Positions 61,117 to 64,000 of a stretch of DNA of 64,000 nt are shown piece after piece; within the stretch, counting starts at the first letter, position 1; each line of letters opens with the position of its first letter. Source of the stretch: JAJFJD01 sp965228975 (GTDB lineage Bacteria; Pseudomonadota; Alphaproteobacteria; UBA8366); NCBI GenBank assembly GCA_965228975.1, contig OZ245851.1, forward strand, positions 3,844,001 through 3,908,000, read 5' to 3'. The notes beneath the pieces were generated by a model. It was not told the origin of the DNA, made no database searches, and saw only the letters and a list, made by a program, of their open reading frames with translations. The translations under genes were made by a program, and so were the position numbers.

Positions 61117-61728
61117 TTAGTTAAGTCCTTGAGCCTTTTCTGCGCGGTCGACACGGCTCACCGACCGTTCCTTGGCCTCCGGCTCCTGTTCGACCGGGAA
61201 GAACGTATAGGACAGCGTAATCGTCTTCACGTCTTCCAGATTGCGGTCATCGGCGATCTCGGGATCGACGAAGAACGTCACGGGCATGTCCACCGATTGC
61301 CCCGGTTCGAGCAGTTGCTCGGTGAAGCAGAAACATTCGATCTTATTGAAATACTGACCGACCTTGAGCGGCGTCACGTTGAAAGTCGCGGTGCCGACCA
61401 CGGTGCGGTCCGATGTGTTGGTCGCGCGATAGTAGACCACCGCGGACTCGCCAACCTTGAGCTCGACCTTGCGCTGAACCGGCTGGAAAGACCACGGTAC
61501 ACCGTTAGCCATCGCGTCGAAGCGAACGGTCATCTTGCGATCCAGGACGACCGAGCTTTCCTCGGCGGCGACCTGGGTCGTACCGCCGAAGCCCGTCACC
61601 TGACAGAACAATTTATACAACGGCACCGCGGCATAGGAGGCGCCGATCATGCCGAACACGCCCAATACCAGCACCGCCAGCATGCGTTTGTTTTTTCGGG
61701 CCGCCGACGCCGGCAATGTCATCGCCAT
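61117..61728 (-). CDS. ctaG: Cytochrome c oxidase copper-chaperone CtaG (Cox11-like)
   Basis: CtaG delivers copper to the CuB site of subunit I. From the ATG at 61728 it has 203 residues: one N-terminal membrane helix (MLAVLVLGVFGMIGASYAAVPLYKLF), then a periplasmic beta-domain with the copper cysteines in KIECFCFTEQ (CxC). A GTG at 61743 is an alternative start inside the preceding gene. Typical position between the small subunit gene and ctaE. Confidence 0.94.
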   Translation of the reverse strand: MAMTLPASAARKNKRMLAVLVLGVFGMIGASYAAVPLYKLFCQVTGFGGTTQVAAEESSVVLDRKMTVRFDAMANGVPWSFQPVQRKVELKVGESAVVYYRATNTSDRTVVGTATFNVTPLKVGQYFNKIECFCFTEQLLEPGQSVDMPVTFFVDPEIADDRNLEDVKTITLSYTFFPVEQEPEAKERSVSRVDRAEKAQGLN

Positions 61729-61732
61729 TGGA

Positions 61733-61885
61733 TCAACCCCCACCGCTCATTCGAACGATCGCGACGAAATACACCAGAACGCAAAACCCGACCAGGACAA
61801 GCATCAGCGCGATGTTCTTCGTACGCTGTTTGCGGTGCATTTCGCTCCGGTAGGGCTTATCGGGTTTGCCGTCGTCCTTGGACAT
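61733..61885 (-). CDS. Small membrane protein of the cytochrome oxidase operon (CoxF-like)
   Basis: A 50-residue protein with one membrane helix (NIALMLVLVGFCVLVYFVAIV) after a charged N-terminus (KDDGKPDKPYRSEMHRKQRTK). Such small proteins sit between ctaB and ctaG in many alphaproteobacteria; function is not firmly known. The ATG at 61885 is used; another is at 61900. Overlap with ctaG is avoided by starting that gene at 61728. Confidence 0.7.
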   Translation of the reverse strand: MSKDDGKPDKPYRSEMHRKQRTKNIALMLVLVGFCVLVYFVAIVRMSGGG

Positions 61886-61911
61886 TATTCCATCAACCAT
61901 TGAACAATCCG

Positions 61912-62832
61912 CTACCCTGCGACTCCCGGCGCGCGATCGACGAAAAGCAGCGCAAAGAGCGCGAAAAGATAGAAGATCGAGAACCCGAACATGCGCTTCG
62001 CGCTCCGGTCGGTACCATCGCGACAAACCGCTATGGCGCCGGCGATGAAGATCGCGCTCAGCAGAATGGCAGCCGACCCGTAGATCCAGCCTGCAAAACC
62101 CAACAACGTGGGAGCCACCGCGACCGGCGCCAACAGAACGGTGTAGATCAGGATCTGCCGTTTGGTCTCTCGCTTACCCGACACCACCGGCAACATCGGC
62201 ACGCCCGCCGCCGCATAGTCGCCGCAGCGATACAGCGCAAGCGCCCAGAAATGCGGCGGTGTCCACATGAAGATCAGCAGGAAAAGGACCAGCGATTCTA
62301 TTCCGACGGTGCCGGTCACCGCGGCCCAGCCGATGACCGGCGGGAAGGCCCCGGCCGCACCGCCGATAACGATGTTCTGCGGCGTCCGGCGCTTCAGCCA
62401 GATCGTATAGACAAAGACGTAGAACAGAATACTAAGCGCCAGCAGACCCGCCGCGACGAAGTTCACGGCGATTCCCATCAGCAAGACAGAGCCACACGCG
62501 ACAACGATGCCGAAGGTCAACGCCTCGTCGGGATCGACCCGACCCAAGGGGATCGGCCGTTTGCACGTGCGTTCCATCACGGCATCTATGTCGCGGTCGT
62601 ACCACATGTTGATGGCGCCCGCGGCGCCGGCGCCGCTCGCGATCGCCAATACGACGACGGCGGACAGCAGCCAATGCAATTCGCCCGGCGCCGCAAGGAG
62701 GCCGGCAAGACCGGTAAACACGACCAGTGACATGACGCGTGGCTTCATCAGGGCCACGTAGTCGCCCAACTCCGCCGCGGGCAACTCCGTGACAACCGAC
62801 ACCGTGTCTACGCGGAAGGCCGTATCAGACAC
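61912..62832 (-). CDS. ctaB: Heme o synthase (protoheme IX farnesyltransferase)
   Basis: CtaB adds a farnesyl chain to heme b, giving heme o, the precursor of heme a. The 306-residue integral membrane protein of the UbiA prenyltransferase family has the aspartate-rich motif NMWYDRDIDAVMERT and KRPIPLGRV, then nine or so hydrophobic segments. Second in the oxidase operon after ctaD. Confidence 0.95.
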   Translation of the reverse strand: MSDTAFRVDTVSVVTELPAAELGDYVALMKPRVMSLVVFTGLAGLLAAPGELHWLLSAVVVLAIASGAGAAGAINMWYDRDIDAVMERTCKRPIPLGRVDPDEALTFGIVVACGSVLLMGIAVNFVAAGLLALSILFYVFVYTIWLKRRTPQNIVIGGAAGAFPPVIGWAAVTGTVGIESLVLFLLIFMWTPPHFWALALYRCGDYAAAGVPMLPVVSGKRETKRQILIYTVLLAPVAVAPTLLGFAGWIYGSAAILLSAIFIAGAIAVCRDGTDRSAKRMFGFSIFYLFALFALLFVDRAPGVAG

Positions 62833-62863
62833 GCGTTATCTCCGCCGAATGCTTCATACGCCT

Positions 62864-64000
62864 CTACTTGACCTGCGGCAGGGTATTGAAGGTATGGAAC
62901 GGCGGCGGCGACGGCAGCGTCCATTCCAGCGTGGTGGCACCTTCACCCCAGTAGTTCGCCTCCACGCGGCGGCCATACTTCACCGTGTAGATCAACAAAC
63001 CGATGAAGAACAAGGTCGACGCGAAGGAGATATAGGAGCCGATCGACGAGACATAGTTCCATGCCGCAAACCCGTCGGCATAGTCGATATAGCGTCGCGG
63101 CATACCGGCGAGACCCAGGAAATGCTGCGGGAAGAAGGTGATGTTGACGCCGACGAAGGTGGTCCAGAAATGGAACTTGCCGGCCCACTCGGGATATTGC
63201 CGGCCCGACATCTTGCCGATCCAGTAATAGATACCGGCAAAGATCGTGAACACCGCGCCAAGCGACAGCACGTAATGGAAATGTGCGACCACGTAGTAGG
63301 TGTCGTGCAGCACCAGATCGACACCCGAGTTGGCCAACACCACGCCGGTCACGCCGCCGACCGTGAACAGGAAGATAAACCCGATCGCCCACAGCATCGG
63401 CGTGTCGAACCGGATCGAACCGCCCCACATCGTTGCGATCCAACTAAATATCTTCACGCCCGTCGGAACGGCGATCACCATCGTCGCGGCCACGAAGTAG
63501 GCCCGGGTGTCCACGTTCATGCCGACCGTGTACATGTGGTGCGCCCACACGATGAAGCCGACGAAACCGATCGCGACCATGGCGTAGGCCATGCCGAGAT
63601 AGCCGAACACCGGCTTGCGCGAAAAGGTGGAAATAATGTGGCTGATGATCCCGAAACCCGGAAGGATCATGATGTAGACTTCGGGGTGGCCGAAGAACCA
63701 GAACAGATGCTGGAACAGGATCGGATCTCCGCCGCCGTCCGGCTTGAAGAACACGGTGCCGAAGTTGCGGTCGGTCAGCAGCATGGTGATGGCGCCGCCC
63801 AGAACCGGCAGCGATAGCAGCAGCAGGAAGGCCGTGATCAGGATCGCCCACGAGAACAGCGGCATTTTGTGCAGGGTCATCCCCGGCGCCCGCATGTTGA
63901 AGATCGTGGTGATGAAGTTGATCGCGCCGAGAATCGACGATGCGCCCGCCAAATGCAGCGCAAAGATCGCCAAATCCACGGCGGGCCCTGGATGGCCGGT
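62864..64000 (-). CDS. ctaD: Cytochrome c oxidase subunit I (N-terminus beyond window)
   Basis: The catalytic subunit, holding heme a and the heme a3-CuB centre. About 378 C-terminal residues are seen, from GHPGPAVDLAIFALHL; the N-terminus and start lie past the window end. Present are the CuB-ligand His with its crosslinked Tyr in WFFGHPEVYIMILPGFG, the HH pair in VWAHHMYTVG, the K-channel Lys in GVKIFSWIATMWGG, and heme ligands in VAHFHYVLSLGAVFTIFAG. Ends PPPFHTFNTLPQVK. Confidence 0.97.
   Translation of the reverse strand, partial: TGHPGPAVDLAIFALHLAGASSILGAINFITTIFNMRAPGMTLHKMPLFSWAILITAFLLLLSLPVLGGAITMLLTDRNFGTVFFKPDGGGDPILFQHLFWFFGHPEVYIMILPGFGIISHIISTFSRKPVFGYLGMAYAMVAIGFVGFIVWAHHMYTVGMNVDTRAYFVAATMVIAVPTGVKIFSWIATMWGGSIRFDTPMLWAIGFIFLFTVGGVTGVVLANSGVDLVLHDTYYVVAHFHYVLSLGAVFTIFAGIYYWIGKMSGRQYPEWAGKFHFWTTFVGVNITFFPQHFLGLAGMPRRYIDYADGFAAWNYVSSIGSYISFASTLFFIGLLIYTVKYGRRVEANYWGEGATTLEWTLPSPPPFHTFNTLPQVK

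Noticed and set aside
61129..62730. A 533-residue plus-strand frame across the oxidase operon
   Set aside because: Basic, repeat-like composition and antisense to ctaG, the small subunit gene and ctaB, all recognised proteins.
1..64000. CRISPR arrays, IS elements, prophage or plasmid origin
   Set aside because: No regularly spaced repeats, transposase, integrase, capsid or replication genes were recognised; repeats seen are the porin duplication and short dyads.

Overview
The window reads as a stretch of a high-GC alphaproteobacterial chromosome, most likely Rhodospirillales-like. The evidence is a CcrM-type GANTC methyltransferase gene next to mutY, an F0 operon ordered I-a-c-b'-b with two b-type subunits and no F1 genes, an aa3 oxidase operon ordered ctaD-ctaB-(small subunit)-ctaG-ctaE-DUF983-surf1 followed further on by thrC and an M16 peptidase, a single-chain gcvP, and a DsbA-like gene directly before smc. 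No phage, insertion sequence or CRISPR array was seen. Nearly all of the window is chromosomal housekeeping DNA with short gaps and many ATGA, GTGA or TAATG stop-start overlaps.

Layout. 1-2.8 kb: two near-identical porin genes in tandem on the minus strand (the first cut by the window edge), with a tiny lipoprotein gene between them and an unusually AT-rich regulatory gap behind the second. 3.1-5.6 kb: a ChaC-like cyclotransferase, msrB, and a TPR/2OG-oxygenase fusion. 5.6-10 kb: biotin synthesis as two divergent operons, bioB-bioA and bioF-bioD. 10-19 kb: a more accessory block with two tandem CaiB-type CoA-transferases (minus strand) facing away from a PhyH-type oxygenase, a crotonase-fold protein, two tandem TPR/ATP-grasp paralogues and an Asp/Glu-racemase-family protein (plus strand). 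19-21 kb: a heme-c-type (CxxCH) sensor histidine kinase and tRNA-Gln. 21-31.6 kb: ispE with a TPR lipoprotein, ETF-ubiquinone oxidoreductase, a family-4-like uracil-DNA glycosylase, a lytic transglycosylase, moaB, two TIGR04282/04283-type glycosyltransferase-family genes and a radical SAM protein. 31.6-37.3 kb: a CPA2 antiporter overlapping rnhB, then ccrM, mutY, a DciA-like gene and a DsbA-like gene. 37.3-43.5 kb: smc and the F0 operon. 43.5-48.3 kb: gcvT-gcvH-gcvP behind a tandem glycine riboswitch. 48.3-54 kb: a lipoprotein, thrB-rnhA, a peroxiredoxin, an ScsB/DsbD-like reductase and yqgE. 54.2-64 kb: GNAT, M16 peptidase, thrC, M32 carboxypeptidase and the cytochrome oxidase operon, ending inside ctaD.

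The best candidate for something not yet described is the pair of TPR/ATP-grasp genes at 14627-18181. Both are intact, align without gaps over more than 500 residues, keep ATP-grasp signature residues, and sit in a run with an oxygenase, a crotonase-like protein and a racemase-family protein. The substrate is unknown, and a shared pathway is inference from position only. Other points worth a second look are the mosaic porin duplication, two GANTC sites in the ccrM leader, a perfect dyad over the promoter of the lytic transglycosylase gene, and the rnhB start buried in the tail of the antiporter gene.
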